A stretch of DNA of 64,000 bases from Liolophura sinensis (GCF_032854445.1 NC_088300.1:69102984-69166983), one strand, 5' to 3'; positions 37,201-46,100 are shown, numbered from the stretch's first letter. Notes: generated by a model from the sequence alone, not told the origin. Numbers and translations are program-made.

Positions 37201-40200
37201 GGCACATATCAAAATGATGGCCCTGGTCGAACCTCAGCTGTTGGAGGTGTTGATTCATGACATAAAATGACCTTACCCCGTCCCTTTTGCTGTCAAAGCC
37301 TTAAACACATTGGATGGGGACATGGGAGGCATTTTAAAGACGGAACCTTGTCAAATGAAGACAAGATTCGACGATACCAACAAGTCCTGCAACGTTACCT
37401 GACATTTCAAGATCAATAACAGCAACGAGTAGCTCCACCTGCTCACACGATTCTACCACCACAACCACCACCAAGACCGACAGCAACAACATCGCCAGAA
37501 CCCACGCGGGTCACAACACTAAAGAGGAAACCGGCAGAGGGTGCTTCAAAAACGGGACCGTGAACACCCCGACGTCTCCGACCGCCCCACACCTTCCGTC
37601 CCAGGACGTTTCACACCCTTCCTTCTGCTCCAAGCATGTTATGGAAACTCACAGAATTGTTCCACCACAGCACAGCGCTGGAGCCCTTATTTACACCCCG
37701 CCCCCTGACAGAGTAAGGTCAGTTGCTTTCCCCGACGTTCTGTGAACAGCATCGTTTATACAACGCTACCCAGTAATAGCTCGCTCAACTATTTTCGGCG
37801 GAATACGTTGAAGCATTACACCACACAGCTACCTCTACCGATTCATCTGTCCGGCGACTAGGTATGTGGACTGGCGGAAATATTGTACCTGCGACCGTAG
37901 TACAATGTAGGCCACGACGAGGTCTGGTTTGGTGTGTTTCGGCAAGACCGTACACAAAAGTCATTCCTGCCAGAGGGATACTACCCTACACTCACCATCT
38001 TTACACAGGTCCTGAACATCCAATTGAGGAAGAACCCTAATGACTTTGTTAAATCCGTGGCAGATCAAATCGTCTTTGGGTACGAAAAGTATCGTCAAAA
38101 AAAAACACGCTGGACTTTAAATCTCCACAGGCCGTGAATTTTAGACCACGGTGAATGGAGATTATGAGCATTCCCGATGAGGGCGTCCTGAATGGCCCAG
38201 CGGATATGATTCCTTTTGGTTCAGACCATCTGAATAATACCATCCCCGGGTTGTAAGTGTATTCGGATATCACCCAGCCTCGCATGGTGGGGTATACGTT
38301 AGCCCCACTGCTTCGCCTCATTCCGCCCAGTGGATCGACCACATCACAGAGACCTTCACGCACATCGAGTACATCTCCGTGTTGAAGAAGCATTTCTCCA
38401 TGATCGAAATGGATCTTAGGGACGACACCGATCGCCCTTTGCCATTTGAAGGTGGGAAAGTGGTACTGACACTTCACTTTCACCAACGGCGAGGCTTAGC
38501 TCTCCTGTAATCCGCTGCGGAATAAAGACTGACCATGGCTACGGCGGACACACAGCAACCCTACATTGCGCTTTATTGGAACCAGACTGGTGGAGGTGGA
38601 TTTCCTCTCTTTCGGGAAGTGGGAATTCAACGGGGTCTGGGCAACGTGCTAGGAAGTCTCCTTAAAGCACCGCTGGCAGCACTGGGCTCAGGAGGAGGGG
38701 CTTGGCTGGTGGCAAAGCTAGGCAAGACGGCAGGAGAAGCACTCTTGCAAAGTGCAGTGGATGGCACGAAAGACATTTTCCTACGGACCCAGGTCAAGCA
38801 AGTCCTCAAACGCCAGGCCGTGGAAGGAGGTAAACGCCTCTGTGGTCAACTGATCAACTGATCGATCAGTTGGTAGGCCTATTACCTCCTGGTTTACCTA
38901 CTCCTAGGCCCAATATAAAGCGAGCTCCATCCCGACCCAACCTCACTCGCTCACGGAAGCGCCCTTGGACACAAACCGCCTCCCGCAATCATTCGACGAG
39001 AATACCCCGCGACATCTTCGGCTAACCACGGTGGCATGACTTCAGCCTGGTTCCGGACCTTCGGTCAACAGTGATTTTAATTTGTGGACTTTACTACCGA
39101 CCCAAATCAGTGTACAAGGAGGACGTTGGGATGCCTACAACCCCATTGCCAGCATCACAGACGATGGTCCCGTGGAATTCTTTATCGCCATCGTGGATCA
39201 GGACACTTACTCGGGCTTGGCTAACACGTATTTGTACGTGGGAGCCAAAATGGTGAATGGCAAAGGTGAGACACTCGCGGAGGGCCATCCGATGGCACTG
39301 ACCAATTTATGCTGGCAAGCTCATCAATGCCTCCACCAACCTCCATGTACCTCTAACGGAGGTTCGTGTGTGTTATTTTTTTGTTTCTAGGCTGGGCTGG
39401 GCTGGGTTGGTCTGCTTGGGCTGGGCTGGTCTCGATTGGGCTGGACTGGGTGGCTGGTTGGGTTGGGGTCGTCTCTAGACGTCCAGGTACGTGGTACTCA
39501 CACCGTCCTCCAGAACTTTCCGCTTCCCGTAAAAGTAACATAGTCGGGGATCGGTGCGCCAATAGGGGTGGTACGAGGTTTGTGGACGAACTTGACGTTG
39601 GTAACGGTGTCCACGAACCATTTACTGTTGGGACGTTGTTGGCGTGCAGATTCCAGCTGGTCCGTCGCAGACAGGTCACGTGCCAGTGCCTCCATGTCAC
39701 CGTACCACTGGATGTCTCGGGATTAGGCAAGAACTCGAGTGTTGGTGCTGGGATGGAAATACCACAGTTGGTCGGTGTCCTGGTGACGCAGGATAAATCC
39801 GTAGGCCAAGTTCACGCGGAAGGCTGTAGGCTGGTCGAAGAAGAGTTGTTTTAGGTGATGGTGATGACGCTCGTGTCGCTTTTTTTTTTCATTTATTTTT
39901 ATGAACACATGTATTCCGTGTCTGTAGTGCTGTAGATATACATGAATACATATACACATAAAGTTTGACTTCACTGAGGTTTAGAATGCTGGTGAAAAAA
40001 AGAAACACCCAAAACCATCCCCATCTCCATCTACACCATGTTGAATATCCAGCCAATCAGAATGCTGCTATAAAGCGTTTCGAAAGGTTTATGTGTGTGA
40101 TCATGACAGGGTTATGTAGGCAGCGGACCAGTGCACTCGCACTCCACCGTGCACTCCACGACCTCATGTGCATGACTTGTACCCAGGCAGGCCGGCCGGT

Positions 40201-43132
40201 GAACCTGGACCGCGTGCTACAACACTGTTGCTACTACAACACACACCTTTTAGAACACTGTGACGTCATACCGCGTTCTATGACACCATCATGATGCATT
40301 ATGACAGCCCTCTGCAGCAGTCACAACGCCCCATTTACGCAACCTTCGCCTCTATCCGACGCACCCTCCGCACCCATAAAAATAACCCAGAATATATGCC
40401 CCCTCCGCCTTCACTCATAAGAATAGCGCATAAGTACTACTGCTACTTACATACAAACCCCAAGCACTTTCTGCATAAAACAGATCGAGTAGGCCACATG
40501 AAAAGAAGACAACTCTCTTCAATTCGCAATTATTCATGACCTTTTAAAAGCAAGTCTTTGATATTTCACTCATGTTAAATAATGGATATTAGACACTGTT
40601 CAGTATGGCTTTTCAGCAACATGGGTGAAATAACGTTGAAACATCAATGAATTCAAAAGTGAATGGTAGATGTTTGAGCACCCAGATATAGTAACACCAT
40701 ATCACATGACGCTGCTTGCCACATTTAATTTGCATACTTTAATGGCATCCATTTTTAAAGTTGTTGTTTTAATACTATGTCGCCTATAATGCTAATTGAA
40801 AATGCCTAAATATAAGTTATGGTCAGACCATACATGAGGAGAACTATACAAAACATTGTATCGAGGCGAAGCTGAGGATATTCAACTCATTTGACTGCGA
40901 TCAGGTTTGTGTGTGAATCAGGAAACGAACAAAATTGGATGTAAGCAACAGTTTGGGGCTTTGGATGTTTTACCTGCTTGGCTAGGTGGTGCTATCACGA
41001 TGCCTGGTGACCCTCCGTAGTGCCCAACCACACGAAATGTACTGCTCATACTCTGTACACAATAAGCAGTTACTCCGATTATCATAGCCAACAGCATAAC
41101 GCCGCCGACGACAACAACAACGGTAATGACCACAGAACTGCAACACGAAAAAAAAAAAAACCCAGACAAATCATTGGCAAGCGCTATATTACGTTTGTTC
41201 ATTTAATTATTTATTTCTTGCTGAACGCCTTGCTCCAGAATGTTTTACTTTGCTCGAGAATTTTTATGCTTGTAATAACGGTAATGTCATAAACATGACC
41301 TATATCCAGGAATAAACCACCGACCTTGGATGTGTACATAACAAACCTCCTGACGAGGTATAATAAATGTAGAAATTATTTGTGCAAGAGTAAGCCTAAA
41401 AACCGCTATAAAATAACTGATCTGTTACTACCAATTGCGCGTAAGTGGAAAACAGTTCTTGTGGCGATCATTTAATGCATACTAAAGTTTCCAGGAATAT
41501 CCAAAGAGAATTACTGTTACTTAATTTGTTTCCCTTAATTGCAGCTAGCCATGCAGTGCAATGACTGAGTAATCAGTCGTTAAAATAACCCTAGTAAAGT
41601 TAATATTTTTTAATATAACCTCTCTCAAGAACTTACAAACTCACTTAATCATGTTTTATAGGAGAAAATTGAACAGATTACACAGTTTCGTGTGCATATT
41701 ATATCTGATATACATACAGATCTGTCTAATACACTGCATAAACGCATCCGTTCAAAATTACTAAACGTCGCCTGGTGTCGGAGCAATATTTCTGTTGTAC
41801 ATGATCAAGGCAATTATTTATATATAGGCTTTTGTTTTTAAAGTATATATGTGTGTGTATGTTTGGGGCTTGACGTCGTGCTTAACAATTTTTCAGGCAT
41901 ATAACGACGAGGAGTCATAAGGTGTGTGTACATATGCTGTGTCTTCTTGGGGCTTTGTGAGTCCATGCCGCCAAAGTCCTACCCCCACTGAAATATCATG
42001 CCGAAGACACAAGACATGACACCCCACCCAGTCACATTATACTGACACCCGGCCAACCAGACCCGTTTCCTTGCTCTAACCTCTCGGTGCTGAGCGGCAA
42101 ACGAGGCAGTAACAAGTACCATTACAAGTCTTGGTATGACCCGACCTGAAAAAAAAACAATAAAACAATTTTATCTACAATGACAAGCACGGCTGAACAT
42201 GCATTAAATAGAATGAAGTAAAACCTTACGTTGAAACGCCATGGACGTCGTTCTTACAGCAGTACACACTCGTAATATCCCCACAACAGCTCATACCATC
42301 TGCACACTCAATGTGCGACTGATTCACAGTGAAGTTGGCCAACACTATATCGTAGTAACATACCCTCGATTCCGCGCAAAAACCTGTAAATGTACAAGTT
42401 CAGAATCAACGCACTAGATATGATGTTTCTTTTGGTCTCTTCACAACACAGCACAAATTGAAATTGAGACAATTTTCAGTGCTTGGTGACCTGAACTGTG
42501 ATCTGGACACTTCGGTAACAACATCTTCGTTTGTTACCACGACGTTTCGATGAAGATACTGCAAGGTTACCACTTGTTGCGAAACAACTGTCTTGTTTAA
42601 CTCTAAGGTCAGCGATAGGCATTACACAAGATCAAACAAAGAAACACGAGTGAGTGAGTGAGTGCTTGGGGTTTAACGTCGTACTCAACAATTTTTCAGT
42701 CATATGACGACGAAGGAATCCTTAGGGTGCATGTACGTGTAATGTGCCTCCTTGTTGCAGGACGGATTTCCACCGCTCTTTTATTTAGTGCTGCATCACT
42801 GAGACGACTTACCGAAGGCAAGTAAGCCGCGCCGCCCGAGCCATTATACTGATACGGGTCAACCAGTCGTTGCACTATCCCCTTCATGCTGAACGCCAAG
42901 CGAGGAAGTTACAACTAATCTTTTAAAGTCTTAGGTGTGACTCGATCAAGGATTGATCCTGGATCTACCTGTCCCGAAGCGGACGCTCTACCAACTGTGC
43001 TATCGGGACCAGTACAAATCAAACAAGAATTTGGTTATACATGATGTACTTCTGCTAAACAGAGATCTTTATATACTCACCTCCCAAGAGAGTCAAGAAG
43101 ATTAATTTGGACATAATAGTGACCACTGGCAT
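28233..43132 (-). CDS. Shisa-like single-pass membrane protein, complete, 4 coding exons, 183 aa
   Basis: Coding exons in transcript order: 43132-43081, 42383-42230, 41137-40974, 28414-28233. All have GT-AG borders and matching phases (1, 0-sum 2, 1), giving 184 codons including TGA. Residues 1-18 form a signal peptide (a second Met at 7 also fits). Residues 20-60 are a Cys-rich ectodomain with C20, C26, C44, the CCG at 50-52 and YCC at 58-60, and two N-glycosylation sequons at N34 and N38. A Val/Ile/Gly-rich transmembrane helix covers about 70-95. The cytoplasmic tail has Pro/Tyr motifs (PPSQ near 120, RPYS at 158-161, an acidic end). The CCG...YCC pattern, one helix and a Pro/Tyr-rich tail are the hallmarks of the Shisa/WBP1/VOPP1/CYYR1 superfamily of membrane adaptors, which bind WW-domain ligases and receptors. 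I cannot name the orthologue. Intron 3 (12.6 kb) holds a virus-like transposon. Confidence 0.8.
28521..28894 (+). repeat. left terminal inverted repeat of the Polinton-like element
   Basis: Matches the reverse complement of 40088-40472 in several long blocks: GTAAATGGGGCGTTGTGA, GGCGGAGGGGGC, CAAGTCATGCAC, GGAGTGCACGGTGGAGT-type, and TACATAACCCTGTCATGAT followed by ACACACATAAA. The outer limit is set where similarity fades (AGAAGCGTGTT). No target-site duplication could be fixed. Confidence 0.88.
28676..28696 (+). promoter_or_regulatory. CRE-like palindrome in left TIR
   Basis: A TGACGTCA palindrome overlaps a second palindrome, ATCATGAT. The right TIR has both motifs as well (TGACGTCA at 40260-40268, ATCATGAT just outside it), but their order and spacing differ. 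This may be an inward promoter of the element; function is inferred only. Confidence 0.35.
29291..29850 (+). pseudogene. broken small protein of the Polinton-like element, function unknown
   Basis: An open segment begins at the ATG at 29291 with a Gln/Pro/Lys-rich start (PTTPKKRRL). It shifts frame near 29450-29465, continues through an aromatic/Gln-rich stretch ending in VDAWETFISSFEQ, is interrupted by a SINE (29629-29717), and resumes for about 30 codons (FTRPTEVVFVRFSV) before an in-frame stop. The position just inside the left TIR and the composition suggest a small nucleic-acid-binding protein. A PC4-like beta-strand pattern is conceivable, but I do not claim it. Confidence 0.45.
29617..29729 (+). 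mobile_element. 89-bp SINE-A insertion inside the Polinton-like element, perfect 12-bp duplication
   Basis: Insert 29629-29717 carries GTACGTGGGAAGG, AACCTGCGGATGGTCG and the GGCGTAAATACCAATCAAAT tail. The central CTCTGCCCGG-to-GTATAAG portion is missing. TACGGTTGACGG is found unchanged on both sides (29617-29628 and 29718-29729). Confidence 0.92.
30100..30300 (+). pseudogene. Cys/His-rich peptide remnant of the Polinton-like element
   Basis: A short open stretch (about 30110-30215) contains C-x2-C, a D-H-P triplet, then H-x-C-L, spaced like a small zinc-binding knuckle. I recall similar CGC-x-DHP peptides next to Maverick capsid genes in invertebrates. It is followed by a further frame with VDEGVQSLKEDNVL and VETDQWAEG before the LINE begins. 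Too short and broken to assign. Confidence 0.4.
31096..32504 (-). pseudogene. LINE reverse transcriptase domain, frameshifted
   Basis: Three overlapping open pieces (32504-32175, 32211-31957, 31810-31625) and a fourth (31671-31096) cover the fingers, palm and thumb. Palm motif A is DVSKAFDKVWH, motif B GVPQGSVLGP and motif C FADD. They are in different frames, so no active enzyme is encoded. Upstream PISLLSFVSRLLDKVVYKRL is the usual fingers motif. Confidence 0.85.
32925..33103 (+). mobile_element. SINE-A nested in the LINE, perfect 13-bp duplication
   Basis: Insert 32938-33090 (153 bp, 5' truncated, tail AAATAAATAAATAAATCAAACAA) lies between identical copies of ATCCGACTTGGTG (32925-32937 and 33091-33103). 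The LINE reading resumes on the other side. It is the youngest-looking insertion in this stack. Confidence 0.95.
34600..35690. other. boundary zone between LINE and Polinton-like element, unassigned
   Basis: Neither element can be traced with confidence. A C9 tract occurs near 34680. A short imperfect repeat of AACTTTGACCT-type units at about 35205-35290 makes a minus-strand ORF look like a KF/RSKF repeat protein, which I reject. The LINE 5' end and the point where the virus-like sequence resumes lie somewhere here. Confidence 0.4.
35690..36160 (+). pseudogene. unidentified coding remnant of the Polinton-like element
   Basis: Open, non-repetitive stretches in changing plus-strand frames. One runs about 35762-35882 with AVTAVIAIPFYTGLLEGGF. 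The next includes INVCLDHTTTSITSFNVTK. The composition is protein-like, and GC is higher than in the flanks. It precedes the ATPase as part of the same plus-strand module. I do not recognise the protein. Confidence 0.35.
36170..36811 (+). pseudogene. A32/FtsK-like genome-packaging ATPase remnant
   Basis: The Walker A-like loop is read as TDSGKS near 36220-36240, but in a different frame from the next part. Walker B is in the 81-codon ORF 36303-36548 (LLIVDDLM), followed by an H-H-x-N-I-S-V strand and QNLFNK, the sensor region typical of these ATPases. After a stop at 36546-36548 the C-terminal part continues in another frame (36563-36790) with VLLKSPR and GYLLVDFKQ. In this family the enzyme pumps DNA into the capsid. 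Two frameshifts, a stop and a compressed N-terminus make it non-functional. Of all the remnants, this one most clearly marks the element as virus-like. Confidence 0.75.
36860..37270 (+). pseudogene. small basic protein of the virion module, degraded
   Basis: The frame 36881-37270 is open for 129 codons. Its middle holds a basic stretch (QKGRLPPYKTQLRTFVRK) followed by a hydrophobic GGLIGALL segment. I recall small proteins of this kind (basic helix plus Gly/Leu tail) downstream of the packaging ATPase in Polintons and adintoviruses. The N-terminal part reads poorly and the second half is Pro-rich from a CCCCACCC run, so the intact part is short. Confidence 0.5.
37205..37560 (+). pseudogene. 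second small protein of the virion module, degraded
   Basis: Plus-strand remnant starting near ATG 37213 (MALVEPQLLEVL), with a stop at 37268. It continues in shifted frames with VKALNTLDGDMGGIL, then NEDKIRRYQQVLQRYL, and a Pro/Thr-rich basic tail around 37440-37560. The helical middle and the position right after the basic protein fit the structural module of invertebrate Mavericks. Function unknown. Confidence 0.45.
37745..38500 (+). pseudogene. virion-module protein remnant, internally deleted
   Basis: The N-terminal portion reads through an NTLKHYTTQLPLPIHLSGD segment, hits a stop, and continues in frame 37934-38137 (FRQDRTQKSFLPEGYYPTL). The C-terminal portion near 38370-38480 reads EYISVLKKHFSMIEMDLRDD and ends in a beta-strand-like KVVLTLHF. 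The order and end motifs agree with one conserved protein of Maverick capsid modules. About 750 bp remain where I would expect well over a kilobase, so the centre is probably deleted. Which capsid part it forms I cannot tell. Confidence 0.55.
38535..38861 (+). CDS. small Gly/Ala-rich capsid-associated protein, ORF intact (108 aa)
   Basis: ATG at 38535 follows the previous remnant by about 35 bp and the ORF ends with TGA at 38859. The N-terminus has a GGGGFPLF turn and RGLGNVLGSLLKAPL, an amphipathic/hydrophobic Gly-rich stretch. The second half is basic (VKQVLKRQAVEGGKRL). Small proteins with this layout occur in the virion module of Polinton- and adintovirus-like elements and are compared with adenovirus minor core/capsid proteins. 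It is the only apparently undamaged reading frame of the element, but at 108 codons this may simply be luck. Expression is not implied. Confidence 0.6.
   Translation: MATADTQQPYIALYWNQTGGGGFPLFREVGIQRGLGNVLGSLLKAPLAALGSGGGAWLVAKLGKTAGEALLQSAVDGTKDIFLRTQVKQVLKRQAVEGGKRLCGQLIN
39060..39390 (+). pseudogene. N-terminal fragment of a Maverick-type capsid-module protein
   Basis: The frame 39082-39390 carries PIASITDDGPVEFFIAIVDQ, then DTYSGLANTYLYVGAKMV, and a GETLAEG turn, before the similarity fades near 39330. I connect this pattern with a family annotated as F54H12.2-like in invertebrates, which I take to be part of the Maverick capsid gene set. The family is several hundred residues long, so only about the first quarter survives. 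The sequence then passes into a GGGCTGGGCT-rich tract (39388-39470) where the rest has been lost. Confidence 0.6.
39390..39470 (+). repeat. GGGCTGG-rich simple repeat
   Basis: Imperfect repeats of GGCTGGGCTGGGTTGGTCTG-type sequence at the junction between the two convergent coding remnants. Confidence 0.7.
39490..39870 (-). pseudogene. convergent conserved Polinton-like protein remnant (possibly beside or part of pPolB)
   Basis: Reading inward from the right TIR, the frame ending at 39723 has AFRVNLAYGFILRH and a YFHPSTNTRVL segment. It shifts and continues in 39695-39498 with ARQQRPNSKWFVDTVTNV and a PIGAPIPDYV stretch, then stops. I recall this conserved pattern from the polymerase side of Maverick/adintovirus genomes, oriented against the capsid genes, which fits the layout here. 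No polymerase palm or exonuclease motif follows, so the identity is tentative. Confidence 0.45.
40088..40472 (-). repeat. right terminal inverted repeat of the Polinton-like element
   Basis: Reverse-complement partner of 28521-28894. It begins with TTTATGTGTGTGATCATGAC at its inner side and fades after AAGCACTTTCT at the outer side. The closest blocks are TCACAACGCCCCATTTACGC and GTGCATGACTTG. Confidence 0.88.
40473..40973. other. remaining original intron 3 of the Shisa-like gene
   Basis: About 500 bp of AT-rich intron between the right TIR and the donor of exon 3 (gtaaaa at 40973). Only about 106 bp remain on the other side (28415-28520), so the intron was roughly 0.6 kb before the insertion. 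Confidence 0.65.
41856..42150 (-). mobile_element. SINE family B variant
   Basis: Contains GTTTGGGGCTTGACGTCGTG, CAATTTTTCAGGCATATAAC and CGACGAGGAGTCAT, then a divergent centre and GCTGAGCGGCAAACGAGGCA. It shares its 3' block with the copies at 24.8 and 42.65 kb but lacks the recognisable tRNA head. It lies in intron 2 of the Shisa-like gene. Confidence 0.7.
42650..43012 (-). mobile_element. full-length tRNA-derived SINE family B
   Basis: Begins GTGAGTGAGTGAGTGCTTGG and ends in the complete reverse-oriented tRNA-like head. The reverse complement starts GGTCCCGATAGCACAGTTGG with an A box and continues to GGATCAATCC as B box. It is about 93-95 per cent like the 24.8-kb copy by eye. It lies in intron 1 of the Shisa-like gene, 64 bp from exon 1. 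Confidence 0.88.
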
Positions 43133-46100
43133 GACTTCTTTTGTATGTATGGTTTATGACATCCAGTTAAGGTGTATGGCTTGATATCCAGACGAACGCT
43201 TGCACCGTTATGTCAACTCCGTGCAAACGTGTAGGTTAATTCTGGTGGACATGGTCTTGTACACACTACCCTCTTTTACCTTGAGTTTCTTTGTAATTGA
43301 CGAAGGGTATAATATACATGTATAATCCATTCTAAGCCAGTTGACCTCACTTGTATAACCCAAGGGTATTGTTCCCCGACTGGAGAGCAGCCAGCTCCGA
43401 CCACGCCAAGAGCGTTAACATTGTAGGGTAAACAGCGAGCTGGTCTGTAAGTGCCAGTATAATACTATATACCTGACAGTAACGTTCAACATTCGTATTG
43501 CGCCATCTTCTGTTTACTCCAGCACTAGCACCGGCCAAGTCAGAATTTGTACATCCTCTTAGTGTTGAGATGTTCAAATTCCAGGTGTCAGTTTAACGTC
43601 GTATGTGTGGAGAAAGCTGGAAGGCCACCACCTGGCAAACTTCTGGTCTACCAATTCGGCTCTATAGCTTTGTTGGACCGAAATCGCGAAACATGACAAA
43701 AATGAAACCGAAAGAAATTTCATTTAGCCAGCTGTGCAGCTATTTTTGTTCAGATATCCGGACGACTGAACTAAATTTCTTAGGGACTTATTGGCAGGTG
43801 TTGATAGTCTCAAAGAGCGACCAATACGATTTTAAGAAAACGCAGATAAAATTATCCCATGAAAATGTAAACTTGTAGAATGCATGATGTTTTCGTCGTG
43901 TAATGGTGCATTGTGTGATTGAATGAACCACTGCCAACGTATTAAGGTATGGTCAACACAACTTCTAACATTGCTAGTTGAATGTACAAACTAAAAACAG
44001 AGAATAACTGATGTTATGGACCTAGATTTCAGCTCATGGAGTAAACAGGTTCAGTTTATCATACTATTTTAAACTAAAAACGCAAATTTAGTTGGTTTCA
44101 TGTCGGTTGCTTTTTGAAAAAACAGAGGCGACATTAATAAAACTATGAGACTGTGGTATCTACACGCCTTGTGTCAAATGTTAAATGATCCAAGGTAAAG
44201 GTATGGGAGTGTTTGTTTGATCACTGCATGGTTTTCTGATCATTTCAGATTTTTAGAGTTTTAGGTTATACGAAATTATCCGAGAAATACGTAAGTCTTA
44301 TAGTCTAGAAATATTCTCATTTTTAAGTATTATCAACCATTCTTCAGAACACACGAAATAAGACGCTACAAAGATACAATACAAAAAACTCTTTATTAAA
44401 AACATATATATGTATTTCAAGGCATTCATAAATGTTAACAAAGTAGTTAACTATATCGCTAGAAGTGATATATATATATGTATACATCATATCCTGAAAC
44501 AGTGATTAGATCATATAACCTTGCATATACTGATAACGCTTGGCTGTTGTACTAAATAACTGAGCATGTCGGTACTTCGTTTTATGTACAATTGTGCAAG
44601 AAATTTATATTTATACAGTTTGCACAGATATTGTCAGGAATTCATAGACATTATGCCTTGACATGAAATATTTAGTCGTAAATGAAGTACATGGAGATAA
44701 TTTTGAGTCACCCTTCCTCTCCCGATATACTGCATCCTTTCTACAAAAATACACCAAAGAAATAGCCAGGAAATACCTGGAATGTTAACAGCTATCTCAA
44801 AGACAGAGTACCCTGCATTTAACAAATACATCACAATATGGACAGGCTTTATTCTTCAAAAAACAAATCATGCAGGACGGTTAAGAAATGTGATCTTTTG
44901 CAGCGAATGCATATTTGTAACTAACCCTAAGTTTTAAATATGCATTTTATTTCTCTCACAAAATTAAAACAGCTCTTCTGTTATTTTTTTTTTTACACGT
45001 GGTTTCAGAAAGGTGCTGGCCTTGATTATATTTAGCAGAATAACGTCTTAAAATGTTGTCTCCGTTTCTTTCGGCAGGCAGTAGTCAAATTCTGATTTGC
45101 AATTCTTCAATACCCAGTATCAAAATACATCAGTTGCATATACATGTGCAAGCTACTAATCTTTTGTCTTGCTTAAAAGTATGACGACATTTGCAGGTTT
45201 AATTGCAAAGAACACGTGTGTGTTCGCTTCAATCCTGTTTAACAAGACAACTCTGCCTTACGCGTATGTGGCCCAGTAGCATTAGTGACCTGATTAGTGA
45301 AAACAGAGGTGACTAAATATACTGATATGTGAAAATAATCCAGTACAGAGGTAATCTTTATATCTATACAAATAGCTATCACTATGGAACGCACAAAATA
45401 TGTAGAGTAAAGATTTCTAAAATTTGTTCAACGTTATGCATTCCAATTTAAGTTCCATTTCAGAATCAATCAAAAATACCCCTCAAATAATAAGGTCATA
45501 TTTTAATACACAGTCAGTGGTATGCAATGAATAGACTGGCGAATACCACTCAACGTCATTAACTTTATCTGTGACGTTTTCAGATATGGTTGAGTAGAGT
45601 CAGTTAATAAGCGATATATAAATATGCATTTAGATTTCACTCACTTAACACCCGTACTAGTCTCAAGTTACTCAAGGATCCGTCAGAAAAGCATGAGATT
45701 TCCCATCCATTTCCGATTTCTTCAGTTAAGACACTGGTCGTCCCAAACTCTGAGAGTACTTGACAAAATCTATAAATCATCTTGTTCATCACCTCATCAG
45801 TTCACTTTTCCTTCGCTGTCACGAAGTAGTGGTGACCGGAATACCCAGCCACACATCGGGAACCAGGGCAACATTCACAGGACTACCATACACGAAATGT
45901 TAAAATCTGCTGTCGTCAGACATTTCAAACACATGATGTTTTTGGCGTACAAGGTTTGTTCCTTATCTCCCATCCAACATAAAATAACATCTTTAAGCTA
46001 GTAAATATGATGCTAACGAAAGAAAGTGATATGCATACTTTAATAAGATTGTAAGTACCTCTGTTACTGGGTACAAAATGTTTAATCATTGTGTACATGT

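Larger units (their letters stand above)
28521..40472 (+). mobile_element. decayed Polinton/Maverick (adintovirus-like) element inside the Shisa-like intron
   Basis: The element is bounded by inverted repeats of about 374 and 385 bp. Between them lie frameshifted plus-strand remnants: a small unknown protein, a Cys/His peptide, an A32/FtsK-type packaging ATPase, small basic proteins, a virion-module protein, a Gly-rich capsid-associated protein and the start of a protein I associate with invertebrate Maverick capsid modules. A convergent minus-strand remnant sits at the right. Known Polintons are 15-20 kb and also carry protein-primed DNA polymerase B and a retroviral-type integrase. I find no polymerase palm motif or DDE integrase, and after subtracting the LINE only about 7.5 kb remains, so this is a deletion derivative or a reduced lineage. 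The region is visibly more GC-rich than its flanks. The breaks mean it cannot make virus-like particles as it stands. Confidence 0.8.

Noticed and set aside
38049-38486. 145-codon minus-strand ORF
   Set aside because: Shadow of the plus-strand virion-module remnant, whose C-terminal motif is clearly on the plus strand.
28500-40480. A 6-bp target-site duplication for the Polinton-like element
   Set aside because: The bases next to the estimated TIR ends (AGACAA on the left, GCATAA on the right) do not match. The exact ends are uncertain, so no duplication is claimed.
45624-46001. 125-codon plus ORF
   Set aside because: No motif, no splice support. The opposite strand has a short peptide-like stretch, but with an in-frame stop right after the only possible acceptor.
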